Source of the DNA: Bipolaris cookei
Taxonomy: Eukaryota; Ascomycota; Dothideomycetes; Pleosporales; Pleosporaceae
Reading direction: 5' to 3'
NCBI GenBank assembly: GCA_002286855.1
Contig: NRSV01000017.1
Location: 227,475-291,474 of the forward strand
DNA length: 64,000 nucleotides
Below are positions 22,945-32,041 of this stretch, piece after piece. The translations under genes and the position numbers were made by a program. The stretch's first letter is position 1; each line of letters opens with the position of its first letter. The notes beneath the pieces are model-generated. The model worked only from the letters and a program-made list of their open reading frames with translations. It made no database searches and was not told where the DNA came from.

Positions 22945-23988
22945 ATGAGCTCACAGCCGCCACCCTATCCCTATCCTTATTCGCAGGCTGCCCGGCTGGA
23001 CCCACGCATCACACTGCCCCGGCCAGCCATCGATGCCGCATTGGCGCCTATTGTCGACTCGGTGCTGCTGCCAGAAGAGCTGGACGTCACCTTTATGCGG
23101 GGCTTCGATCTGAGCGTGACCCTTGACATGATACTTGAGTCCCATCCGCATCTGACGCATGCACAGCATGCAGTTCCAGGCTCAGAGGGCCATGCTATTC
23201 CTCTGTCCGTCTTCACGCCCACTGCAGTACAGGGTCCTCTGCCAGTATTGTTCTTTGTGCATGGAGGAGGAATGATCTCAGGTGACCGCTTCAGCACCAT
23301 TCCTTCGCTTGTCGACCTGGTGCAAGATGTGCCATGTGCCATTGCGTCAGTCGAATACCGCCTAGCCCCCGAAACTCCAGCTCCTGGTGGCGCTGAGGAC
23401 TGCTACGATAGCATTGTATGGATGTCAACGCACGCTGCAGACCTGGGAATCGACGCCGCTCGAATCATCGTTTGCGGTTCATCAGGCGGTGCCCCTCTTG
23501 CCGCAGCCGCCTGTCTGATGGCACGCGACAGATCAAACCCTGCCGTTCCTATCAAAGCCCAGATGCTTCTTTCGCCTATGCTGGACGACAGGTGCAATAG
23601 TGTCTCGGACCGTCAGTTTGAATACGGTGTGCCGTGGAATGGCATTACCAATCGTGCTGCCTGGAACCATGCCTTGGCCGGTCAGCGCGACACGGAACAT
23701 GTTTCCCATTATCAAGCACCTTCCCGGACCACTGACCTGTCTAATTTGCCCCAAGCGTACATTGACGCTGCAGAGTGCGAGGTCTTTCGCGACCCTGCTG
23801 TCATGTACGCTACGAACATGTGGCGTTCTGGTTCTTCTTGCGAACTACACGTCTGGCCGGGGGGTATTCACCTGTTCGATGCCATTGACAACCCTGAAGT
23901 ACCCGTGGTCGGTGCAGCAATTGCTGCTAAGCGCACCTGGCTTAAGAGAATGATGAGAAGTCCGAGGGCTGACAAGGACACTGCATAA
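22945..23988 (+). CDS. Alpha/beta-hydrolase fold-3 (HSL-like) esterase
   Basis: A single-exon gene of 347 aa without a signal peptide, so probably cytosolic. The oxyanion motif HGGG lies at residues 106-109 and the nucleophile elbow GSSGG at 178-182 with Ser180. The acid is probably the Glu in AECEVFRD, where most relatives have Asp, and the His is in GGIHLFD near the C-terminus. The gene is divergent from the ICS-NRPS gene and shares its 2-kb promoter with copper-like octamers. It could release or trim the isonitrile product, which is inference. The family is clear but the substrate is unknown. Confidence 0.85.
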   Translation: MSSQPPPYPYPYSQAARLDPRITLPRPAIDAALAPIVDSVLLPEELDVTFMRGFDLSVTLDMILESHPHLTHAQHAVPGSEGHAIPLSVFTPTAVQGPLPVLFFVHGGGMISGDRFSTIPSLVDLVQDVPCAIASVEYRLAPETPAPGGAEDCYDSIVWMSTHAADLGIDAARIIVCGSSGGAPLAAAACLMARDRSNPAVPIKAQMLLSPMLDDRCNSVSDRQFEYGVPWNGITNRAAWNHALAGQRDTEHVSHYQAPSRTTDLSNLPQAYIDAAECEVFRDPAVMYATNMWRSGSSCELHVWPGGIHLFDAIDNPEVPVVGAAIAAKRTWLKRMMRSPRADKDTA

Positions 23989-24311
23989 TGGGTAACATTT
24001 CCCGGTCTCCTGTCACATGTCAGTCCACGCTACGGTGATGTGTTGCCTGACTGCTCGCATTCCAGAAGAAATGCACTTGTTCAATAGTGGCATTACCTAG
24101 GATTAGGCCGGCTTCCATTAGCATCACTGTATAGATAGTATCATCTACGAGAAATCAATTATGTTCTATCATTTTACTGCTCTCAACACCAACAGATTTG
24201 GCAACAATGCTGCATAGACGTTCATCTCTTTGGTTATGCGCAAAAATCTTCCACGTAAGATACTAGTCAAACCTACTAGACATTGAGATGTCAACGCTCA
24301 GTATGCCTAGT

Positions 24312-24319
24312 TGAGCAAA
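24312..24319 (-). promoter_or_regulatory. Mac1-type copper element TTTGCTCA
   Basis: An exact consensus match on the minus strand between the hydrolase and acyltransferase genes, 623 bp upstream of the acyltransferase start codon. Confidence 0.4.
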
Positions 24320-24844
24320 GATCGGTATTTGCCGAGATTGTTAGTCCCACTGCAACATCTCCGTCAGGCGACTGAGCTACATCGGGGATTAACAAACACG
24401 GAGTCGAAATTTCGGCTGATTTAAGTTTGGAATACATGGCCGGCCTATTTTTTCCCTGCAATCCTTTCGCTGCCTCAGTTAAGTGGGCATGTTTGCGCCT
24501 TTTCGTCAGCTTACCTGCAGAGAAGTGGATACACACAGCGATTACACTGAAATCTAGCTAGAGGAAAAATGCGCAACTTATGCGCCATGCCTCGGTGTTT
24601 TTTTTAGCGTTTCCCAATCGCCACTGAGCAAGGTCATCTTGACCAAGGGGCGGTGCTGGTAACAGATGCATTACAGAGTGTGGGTCTGGGACGAGTGTCC
24701 AGCCTGACATTTGTGCTAGACTGTACTCCGAAGGATCTGACACTTACACGAAGACCATAATAGCAGCCCCGCGAAACGATTTGCGAGAGTTTCATCACTT
24801 GGCCTTATAACCTAAGACAAAAGCTAGTTGATATATCTATAGGG

Positions 24845-24852
24845 CGAGCAAA
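24845..24852 (-). promoter_or_regulatory. Mac1-type copper element TTTGCTCG
   Basis: Matches the consensus TTTGC(T/G)C(A/G) on the minus strand, 90 bp upstream of the acyltransferase start codon. Confidence 0.35.
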
Positions 24853-24941
24853 CTGCCGTTTTTTACATAAAATCCTCGCAATTTGGAGATATCAACCTCT
24901 AGTCCTAGCCTTGTAGTAGATAAGTGAACAGCGAATCAAAT

Positions 24942-26411
24942 ATGGGAGATATTGAACAACCCCTCAAACTGCGCTCATTGGGTTGGTAGCCACATGTCGA
25001 ATGTCAATTGTATAGTTGTAACTGAACAAATATAGGGCGATCTGAACAGCTTTCGGCAGTCTCTCACGCCCTGGGTTTTTTTAACAATGTGGGCTTATCT
25101 GCACACTACTCAGTATCTGAGCCTACTGCTCAGTACGATTTACAACGCGTCATCTATGTCGCCTTGGCACGTGTGATACGAACACATGCTATATTGTCAG
25201 CCATTCCTGTCGACGAAGATACTCCAGATTCGTACTGGGTTCAACTGCCGACGATCGATCTCGCACACTCCGTTGTTTTCTTGACTCGAGCAAGGCCACT
25301 GGAAAAGACTGGAGAGGACTCTGAGCTCGATGAGATCCTTCAAGAGCAACACAATATAGATTTCAAGTCCGATTACGGCACCCTGCCATTCTGGCGCTTG
25401 GTAATCCTCCGGAATGCAGAGACTGAACTCAAATTCACTGCCTCATTCATTTTCTACCATGGCATTGGCGACGGTGCAGCCGGTCTCGTTTTCCACAAGT
25501 CATTCAGGGAAGCACTAAACGCAGCTTCCTTATCGAGCGAGTCTCTCTCAAACGTCACCACACTCGTTCACTCGTCACCCGACGCTCAACTTCTCCCAAC
25601 CCTCGAACAACTACACCCACTGCCCCTCAACCCAAATCCTGTCGACCACCGCACCCAAGGTCTCCAAGAATGGACAGGCGATTCCATCCGACTCCCCTGC
25701 CAAACCCACTGCCGCTCACTCTACCTCTCCCCCACCTCAACCAACAACTTCGCCCAAAAGTGCAAGACCAACAACCTAACTGTAACAGCTGGTCTCCAAG
25801 CCACCCTCGCTCACGCTCTCTTCGACATCCTCCCACCAACTACAGAGGCGCTAACAGGCATCATACCCATCAACCTCCGCCCCTGGCTCAGTCTGCCCCC
25901 AGCCACCGCCACAAACGCAGTCGGTAGCTTCATCGACGCCATAAAAGTGCAAATATCGCGCTCATACTATGCCGCTGAGTCAAAGGACGCAGTGCTTGGA
26001 CTCCCCGCTGCACGCCACACTGCAGATGTGATATCCCAGTATCTAACCGGCAACCCCTCACCATCAGGTGAACCCTACACTTCCGTCGCGTTTTTCGGAG
26101 CAATCCCGGATGTTGCTGTTGCGTTCAAGAGTATGATTGGGGCACCGCGCGATGCGGCGTTTGAGATTTCGAATATTGGCAGGTTCACCCATGATGCTGG
26201 GGATGAGAATGCGGCAAAGTGGCGGGTGGATAGGATGACGTTTAGTCGTAGTACGGTGGCATTTGGGGCTCCGCTGAATACAAGTGTTGTGTCTGGTGCG
26301 GATGGGGGTTTGACGATTGGGTTTTGTTGGCAGGAGGAGGTGCTGGAAGATGCGTTTGTGAACAGGGTTGTTGGGGTTTTTAAGGAGTATTTTGAGTCTG
26401 GGGGGTTCTAG
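24942..26411 (+). CDS. AATase-family alcohol O-acyltransferase
   Basis: Two exons: 24942-24981 and 25036-26411, giving 471 aa. The 54-bp intron starts GTTGGT, has a CTGAAC branch site and ends ATATAG. I chose the small first exon because joining it gives LRSLGRSEQLSAVSHALGFF, the usual N-terminus of this family, whereas the distal frame alone has no ATG. The active-site HxxxD is YHGIGDG at about residues 155-159. Family members acylate alcohols with acyl-CoA. The gene lies next to the hydrolase and shares copper-like elements with it and the ICS-NRPS gene, so it is a candidate tailoring enzyme that esterifies a hydroxylated isonitrile. That role is inferred. Confidence 0.85.
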
Positions 26412-27226
26412 TCTGAGGATCGCTGGGCCTGCTTGGGGTGGGTAATTTGTTACGAAGGATTGTAAAACGGTTTCTGCATCCTTGAGTGCTGTTGTAGGTT
26501 ACATGGTTTCTGTTAGAATTATGTCCTTTGCCATAGTATGACTATGTAATGAATGGTTCTGTTGGGGCTAAAAGTGGTTGTTGAGTGTGTAGATTGCTAA
26601 CTATGTATAGCTCGGCTGATATAGGCCGGCGCCAAGTCATGTGCCCTAGCGTCCTCATGATATGTGATCGGAGTATTTTCAACAGTTTCTTATATTCAAG
26701 GATGTTGGAGAGTAGTGTTATCAGAGCAGCCCGCAGGATGCCGGTGGTAAGATGTAATAGCAACAGTATAGTGGTTAGGATTGTATATGGGAGCAAAGAT
26801 CGATAGCGCAATCTTCTCGTTCTAAGACCTTCTCGTCTAAATATGCTAAGGGAAATACTCAAGGACTACGATTCTCAATATCTTCCTCCTTTTCTTAATA
26901 CACCAAAAACAACCCGAGAAGCTCTTTTATATTATCTTTAGACAAAAATTAACTTAAACCTCTTCCATTTCGTAGCTAATATGCCAATACGCAGTGTTAC
27001 TAGCAACCCCGGACTACCCTTCTGGCAACTCATTCGAAGTACAAGAGCTCAGGCAGCTACGGCCAACTCAGACGCCAATTGATAGGCGAGCCAAGGCTCT
27101 CCTGATACCTAATTGTCGCAGCCTATGCAAGGCTGCAGAAGCAATGACTTCAGCTGAGCCGAAGCGACAAGCCACTGTCACGGCAACAAGGATGCACGAC
27201 CTCAACAATAAAAAGCAATAGCTATA
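26412..27226. other. Intergenic, no supported feature
   Basis: Contains the 3' flank of the acyltransferase gene and AT-rich sequence up to the transposon border. A 106-codon minus-strand frame (26542-26862) looks fortuitous. Confidence 0.5.
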
Positions 27227-27324
27227 ACGTGGTTCACAAGAGAATTGATCACCCAAGTGAACTGATCACCCAAGCGAACTGATCACGCCCTACCAGCGCG
27301 TCGACGTCAATACTACAACGCGTA

Positions 27325-28239
27325 ATGTCTCAACAACGCAATTATCTATCAACTTATCTTGAATCAGATCTTCAGCTTGCTCTTTTTGATATCAAATCGC
27401 AACGTGTTCAGAGCCAAAGACGTGCTACTTCTATCTATAACATGCCTCAAAGTACTTTATCTACCCGACGCGCTGAAAAGCGCTCCCAGCGCGACTGCGA
27501 AGCGAACTCAAAACGGCTTAATAAGCTAGAAGAGGAGGCTATAGTTAGGCGTATTCTTGAAGATTCTGCGCGAGGATTTGCGCCTACAAAGGCTGACGTT
27601 CGAGGAATGGCCAGTAAACTCCTGCATGAGCGCGCCAGCGACCCCGTTGGCAAGAACTGGGTTGACAACTTTGTTAAGCAAACTCCTGAGCTCCGTACGC
27701 GCTGGAGCCGTCCCTATGATCACCAGCGAGCTATCTGCGAGGACCCAGTAGCTATCCAGCACTAGTTGGATCTAGTCGAGACGACGAAGCAGAAGTGGGG
27801 TATCGTGGACGACGATATCTATAACTTTGATAAAACTGGCTTTATAATGGGCAAGATTTTATCACAGTTAGTTATCAGAGGCTCAGATGGATATGAAAAA
27901 AAAGAAGCGGATACAGCCAGGCAACCGTCAGTGGGTTACTGTGATCCAAGGCCTGGGCGCGTTGGGTCGCCGGCTACTCTTTAAGAGGCTCTAGACGAAT
28001 CAAATAAGCGTAAGAGCCGCAAGCGGCGATACGTGCGGACAGAAGAGACTTTTAGTATTGGCGAGGTACAAGAAGTATTAGCTGAACAGGCGGGTAGCAA
28101 TCGTAGTGATGGTGAGAGTGCGTCGAAGAGGGTGCGAGGAGAGAGGCGGTGCGGGCGTTGCAACCAGACTGGATACAACGCTCGTACCTGTGCAGTTGAG
28201 ATAGATAGTGTAAGTAATAGTAGCGATTCTGATAATTAA
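27325..28239 (+). pseudogene. pogo-like transposase remnant with CCHC tail
   Basis: An ATG start, an N-terminal HTH region (about 27325-27760), an in-frame TAG at 27763 where the paralogue has Trp, then NFDKTGFIMGK with the first catalytic aspartate. A frameshift in an A-run near 27900 precedes PGNRQWVTVIQ, after which the catalytic core is deleted. The C-terminus resumes with basic coiled-coil sequence and the knuckle CGRCNQTGYNARTC. Its TAA stop coincides with the target site of the nested retroelement. Confidence 0.8.
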
Positions 28240-28240
28240 T

Positions 28241-30033
28241 AAATCAATTTAAAGTGCTGCCTGGTTCCCGTGAGGGTCTATGAACACTGTATGCTACAAT
28301 GTGTATTGCGGGGCAAACGTGACCTAAGCGAACTTATGTCTAAAAACCTCCCGCGCCTGAGTATCCGTAGTCTCGTTCTTTCCTTTTGTCTCTTTCCTTA
28401 TTTAACGGTGCTTCCTTTAGACAAGGGAGCCGAGGTGTGGTGCTAGAGTGATTAGTCCATCTCATAATCAGCTGTTGGTGTGGCTGTCCTTATCGGGAAG
28501 AGTTGGCTCTGTCCTGGTGCCATGGCCGCAGAGCTGAGGTGGGTAGGCCTCCCGACCGTTTTTTCCTTTTTCGGCTATCATCAACTTGTGTCCTATGTTC
28601 GCTGCTTACTGTTGTAGAGCTTCCGAAGAAACTCAAGACAGGCGTGGTGGATCCTGCGGTTGGGGAGGCGCTGTGCTGTATCTGCGTAGTGTGCATGAGC
28701 AATTCTTGCTTTTTTTCCTCATTCGCTTTCCGGAAGCTTTGGTGAGCTTTGCAGTGTCTAGTCATCCAGGCATTATGGCCCTTTGACTTACAGGCTGCAC
28801 AGCTGGCTGCTTCGTCGCCCTTCGTTTTGCAGTCCCTTGTGGAATGGCTGCCTGCGCAGTGTCCGCAGATGTCCTTGGTCGCATTACACACAGATTGGCT
28901 GTGGCCCCATTTCCAGCACTTGAAGCATTGTCCGTCCGTGAGCGATACGTCCCACAGACGGACTGGAAGCCATTCCGCTCCAACCAGTATGCCTTCCCGC
29001 ACTGCCCTAAGTTGGGATTCCTCTGTGCTGACACTCAAGAGGATGGATCCTCTTGTTTGCGTTTTGTTTTCCCACCTGCTAGCAAGGTTCTTGTCTGTGT
29101 ATAACCATCGTACTTGTTCGACTCGAAGGTTTCGGTTTTGTTTGTTGACTTCCCTAATCCACGTGTCGTTTTCGCTGCATTTCTTGTTTTGGATTGAGGT
29201 ACCAAGATGAATGCCTGATACCATAATCAATTTAGGTCGTCGGATGATCTTGATGCCATCCGAAACCTGAATGCCTGCTTGTATGATCTGATCCCGTCGC
29301 GCTGCGTCCTTGACCACCACCGAGATCTTGTTGGGCGCTCTTGGATGAGGGATGATTGCCTTTGCATCCGGGATGGCAACCCGGATACGGGCCAACTTTT
29401 CCTGCGCCGTTTCAGGCTCAGTGCCCTTGGTTGTTTCCATCTGTACTTCGATTTTTGCTGGGTGGATAGTGCCTCTCGAGGCCACCTGACTCCAGCTTAT
29501 CGGCTCTTGACGCGTGGGCGCCTTTGTTGTTGTTCTGTCCTTCTTTATCCCCTCTTCCAGGCGTGCCTCCATCGCGTCCAATCTCTGAAGTATAGCCTGT
29601 ATCCCTTCCTTTCCATCTGTTGTTTGGCCCGTTTTGGGCAATTTGATACGGGCCAGGTTCTGGCCTACCGTTGTTGTTGCCGCGGTGAGTTCGCGGATGA
29701 TATGGAAGAGGTCCTCTTCGCTGCCAGCATTATTCACACCCTCGACCGCTCTTTTTGCTACTGTTGTCAGTATTTGTTCTTGTTGCCTTATCTGTTTCTC
29801 CAGTGTCTCAATCTATTTTTCCGGTAGTTCCGGTCTTTTTCCCTTTGTTGTTGTAGTCGCGTCCTGACGCAGTTGCGACGCGTCAGGTCGACCATCTTCT
29901 TCCGTCGTAGATGCACCGCCCGCCATTGCGAATTTCGCAATGTGAGTAAGTGCGTTGAACTCATACAGTCTAGTAGGTTAAGTAAACGAGTTTTCGACCA
30001 ATTTCTGAGACGTTGATAGAATGGTGTTCTTTC
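28241..30033 (-). mobile_element. Gag-only LINE-like retroelement with 13-bp target duplication
   Basis: The direct repeat TCTGATAATTAAT occurs at 28228-28240 and 30034-30046 and brackets 1793 bp that interrupts the pogo-like element. The insert reads on the minus strand and carries one long ORF1-like frame but no endonuclease or reverse transcriptase. The length of the target duplication fits target-primed insertion. No poly(A) is visible at the 3' end near 28241. Confidence 0.7.
28490..29926 (-). pseudogene. LINE ORF1 (gag-like) with three zinc knuckles, one in-frame stop
   Basis: A frame of 478 codons from ATG 29926, interrupted once by a TAG near 29815; the distal 415 codons are open. 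It has an N-terminal coiled-coil-like segment (ETLEKQIRQQEQILTTVAKR), a central RNA-binding-like region, then CCHC-type motifs CFKCWKWGHSQSVC, CGHCAGSHSTRDC and CAACKSKGHNAWMTRHC. This layout is typical of ORF1 proteins of Tad-like LINEs. It is not similar to anything kept in the LINE at 4500-7860. Confidence 0.75.
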
Positions 30034-30270
30034 TCTGATAATTAATTCAGTCTATAGCAATAGTTTATTGACTGTGATAAAAGACCGCGATAACGTGTTG
30101 ACGTCGACGCGCTGATGGGGCGTGATCAGTTTGCTTGGGTGATCAATTCGCTTGTGAACCACGTTACATAATAAATAAACAAAAATAGTAACGTAAAGCA
30201 CCACCGAGCCGGACACACCACCGAGCCGGACACTTTTTCTTGGCATCGCGAACATCACTTGCAAAGTAAC

Positions 30271-31956
30271 ATGTCCCAACTACGTAAAGATACATTAACT
30301 CAGAGAGAAGGCAGAATTACTCTTGCTATTCAGGCCTATCGTACGGGCCAGTTTAAGAGCATTCGACGCGCTGCTGCTGTCTACAACGTTCCTTTTCAGC
30401 GGCTTTCTGATCGGCTTAACAAAATCACTTTTCGACCCCAGATATCTCCAAACTGCCGCAAACTAACTATAATTGAAGAGCAAACAATTGTACGATATAT
30501 TCTTGATCTAGACTCACGAGGATTTGCTCCCCGACTGTGTGAGGTAGCGGATATGGCAGAGAAACTACTGCGCGTACGAGATGGCCAACCTTTAGGCAAG
30601 AACTGGGCAGAGCGATTTGTATCGCGTTCGGACGAGCTTAAAACAGCTTTCAATCGAGCAAAGGACCGCCAGAGAATACAGCAGGAAGATCCAGAGGTTA
30701 TTAACGCGTGGTTTGAGCTTGTACGAGAGACAATTGAGAAGTATGGAGTACATTCTGACGACATCCATAACTTTGACGAGACTGGCTTTCAGATGGGCGT
30801 GATTGGCTCAATGAAGGTAGTTACAGGCGCAGAGCGTCGTACGAGGCCTACTTTGACGCAGCCAGGCAATCGTGAGTGGGTTACAGTTATTCAGAGCATC
30901 TGCGCTGCGGGGTATGCTACTCCGCCATTCATTATCTACAAGGGACGCGTCCATATCTCTGCTTGGTACGAAGAAGTAGATATACCGTACGATTGGAAGC
31001 TCTCAGTATCACAGAACGGCTGGACAAATAACGCGCTTGGTCTTGAGTGGTTAAAGCACTTTGACGAGCATACAAAGACGCGTCAGGTGGGGTCGTACAG
31101 GCTACTTATTCTTGACGGCCATGAGAGCCACCTAAACCAAGAATTTAAGGACTACTGTCTTGAACAGAAGATTCTTACTCTTTGTATGCCTGCTCATTCA
31201 TCGCATATACTTCAGCCGCTTGACGTTGTCTGCTTTTCGCCTCTTAAGCAGAAGTACTCCCAACGCGTACGAGACTTGGCACGCCACCACGTCTGGCATA
31301 TTGATAAAGAACGCTTCCTGCCAGCCTTTCGAGACGCGTTTCGCGACGTATTTACGTTCGATAACTGCAAAAAAGCCTTTAAGGCAGCAGGGCTAGTTCC
31401 TATTAACGCGCAGAGAGTCATTGATCGTCTTGACGTACGCCTTTGTACCCCACCACAAGAAGCTCAGCTAGAAACACCCTGGGAGTCTAAAACCCCTAGC
31501 AATTCGTACGAATTTGGATCACAGTCGAAGCTTGTNNNNNNNNNNNNNGTACGATCACCAACTGCTGCACAAGAAGGCTTCTCAAAGCTTATTGAAGGAG
31601 CTGAGGAGATGCTACATGAGAATGTGCTTATGAAGGCCCGCATACGAGAGCTTGAAGAGCAATTAGCTGAGGTAACAAAGCGCCGAGGGCGTAAAAGAAA
31701 GCGAATTCAGACAGGCGGGACACTAGACTTTGGTGCAGGAGCATCGCAGGCAGCTGAAAATGCTGCTACTGGTCGTACGGCATCAAAGAAGGCGCGTGGT
31801 GGGGGTAGTCAAGAAAAGGCTCTACCAGGTCAACGGCACTGTGGAACCTGTGGGAGAGTGGGCCATAACGCCCGTACGTGCCAAAAAGATGTAGAAGAAG
31901 ATTCTCTATCAGATACAAGTGAGTTGTATAACGCATCTATAGCTAGTGTAGAGTAA
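30271..31956 (+). CDS. pogo/Fot1-like DDE transposase with C-terminal CCHC knuckle
   Basis: 561 codons from the first ATG; the 13 unknown bases at 31536-31548 keep frame as given. The N-terminal Tc5/CENP-B HTH covers residues about 5-135. The catalytic triad motifs are all present: NFDETGFQMG, LLILDGHESH and SSHILQPLDVVCF. A C-terminal coiled-coil and basic segment (MKARIRELEEQLAEV, KRRGRKRKR) precedes the knuckle CGTCGRVGHNARTC. The length is normal for the family. The deleted copies at 234-1133 and 27325-28239 have the same C-terminal layout, so this protein or a close relative could act on them. Confidence 0.9.
   Translation: MSQLRKDTLTQREGRITLAIQAYRTGQFKSIRRAAAVYNVPFQRLSDRLNKITFRPQISPNCRKLTIIEEQTIVRYILDLDSRGFAPRLCEVADMAEKLLRVRDGQPLGKNWAERFVSRSDELKTAFNRAKDRQRIQQEDPEVINAWFELVRETIEKYGVHSDDIHNFDETGFQMGVIGSMKVVTGAERRTRPTLTQPGNREWVTVIQSICAAGYATPPFIIYKGRVHISAWYEEVDIPYDWKLSVSQNGWTNNALGLEWLKHFDEHTKTRQVGSYRLLILDGHESHLNQEFKDYCLEQKILTLCMPAHSSHILQPLDVVCFSPLKQKYSQRVRDLARHHVWHIDKERFLPAFRDAFRDVFTFDNCKKAFKAAGLVPINAQRVIDRLDVRLCTPPQEAQLETPWESKTPSNSYEFGSQSKLXXXXXVRSPTAAQEGFSKLIEGAEEMLHENVLMKARIRELEEQLAEVTKRRGRKRKRIQTGGTLDFGAGASQAAENAATGRTASKKARGGGSQEKALPGQRHCGTCGRVGHNARTCQKDVEEDSLSDTSELYNASIASVE
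31536..31548. other. Assembly gap (13 N)
   Basis: A run of thirteen undetermined bases inside the transposase gene, between the catalytic domain and the coiled coil. Confidence 1.
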
Positions 31957-32041
31957 TTCGAGTTTTCGTACATGAAGTTCGTGATGCCAAGAAAAAGTGT
32001 CCGGCTCGGTGGTGTGTCCGGCTCGGTGGTGCTTTACGTTA

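Larger units (their letters stand above)
23989..24941. other. Intergenic promoter of the acyltransferase gene
   Basis: Holds one exact TTTGCTCA (24312-24319, minus), one TTTGCTCG (24845-24852, minus) and one CTTGCTCA (24625-24632, minus). No coding signal I can support. Confidence 0.55.
27227..30164 (+). mobile_element. pogo-like non-autonomous element interrupted by a retroelement
   Basis: Flanked by TA (27225-27226 and 30165-30166). Both ends begin ACGTGGTTCACAAG and continue for about 80 bp as inverted repeats rich in TGATCACCCAAG. The left end carries one extra 17-bp tandem unit. Without the 1.8-kb insertion at 28241-30033 and one target copy, the element would be about 1.13 kb. That is close in size to the derivative at 172-1249, and the two share the terminal pattern ACGTRGTTYACAAG. 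Confidence 0.85.
30191..32039 (+). mobile_element. Near-intact pogo/Fot1-like DNA transposon
   Basis: An 1849-bp element with TA target duplication (30189-30190 and 32040-32041). The terminal inverted repeats are about 63 bp with a single mismatch, start ACGTAAAGCACC and contain two tandem copies of a 17-bp unit with core CACCGAGCCGGACA, probable transposase-binding sites. The transposase frame is open apart from a 13-base assembly gap. It lies 24 bp to the right of the other pogo-like element, in the same orientation. Confidence 0.92.

Noticed and set aside
26542..26862. A 106-codon minus-strand frame, Leu/Arg-rich
   Set aside because: No motif, repetitive hydrophobic/basic composition, AT-rich context next to transposons; likely chance.
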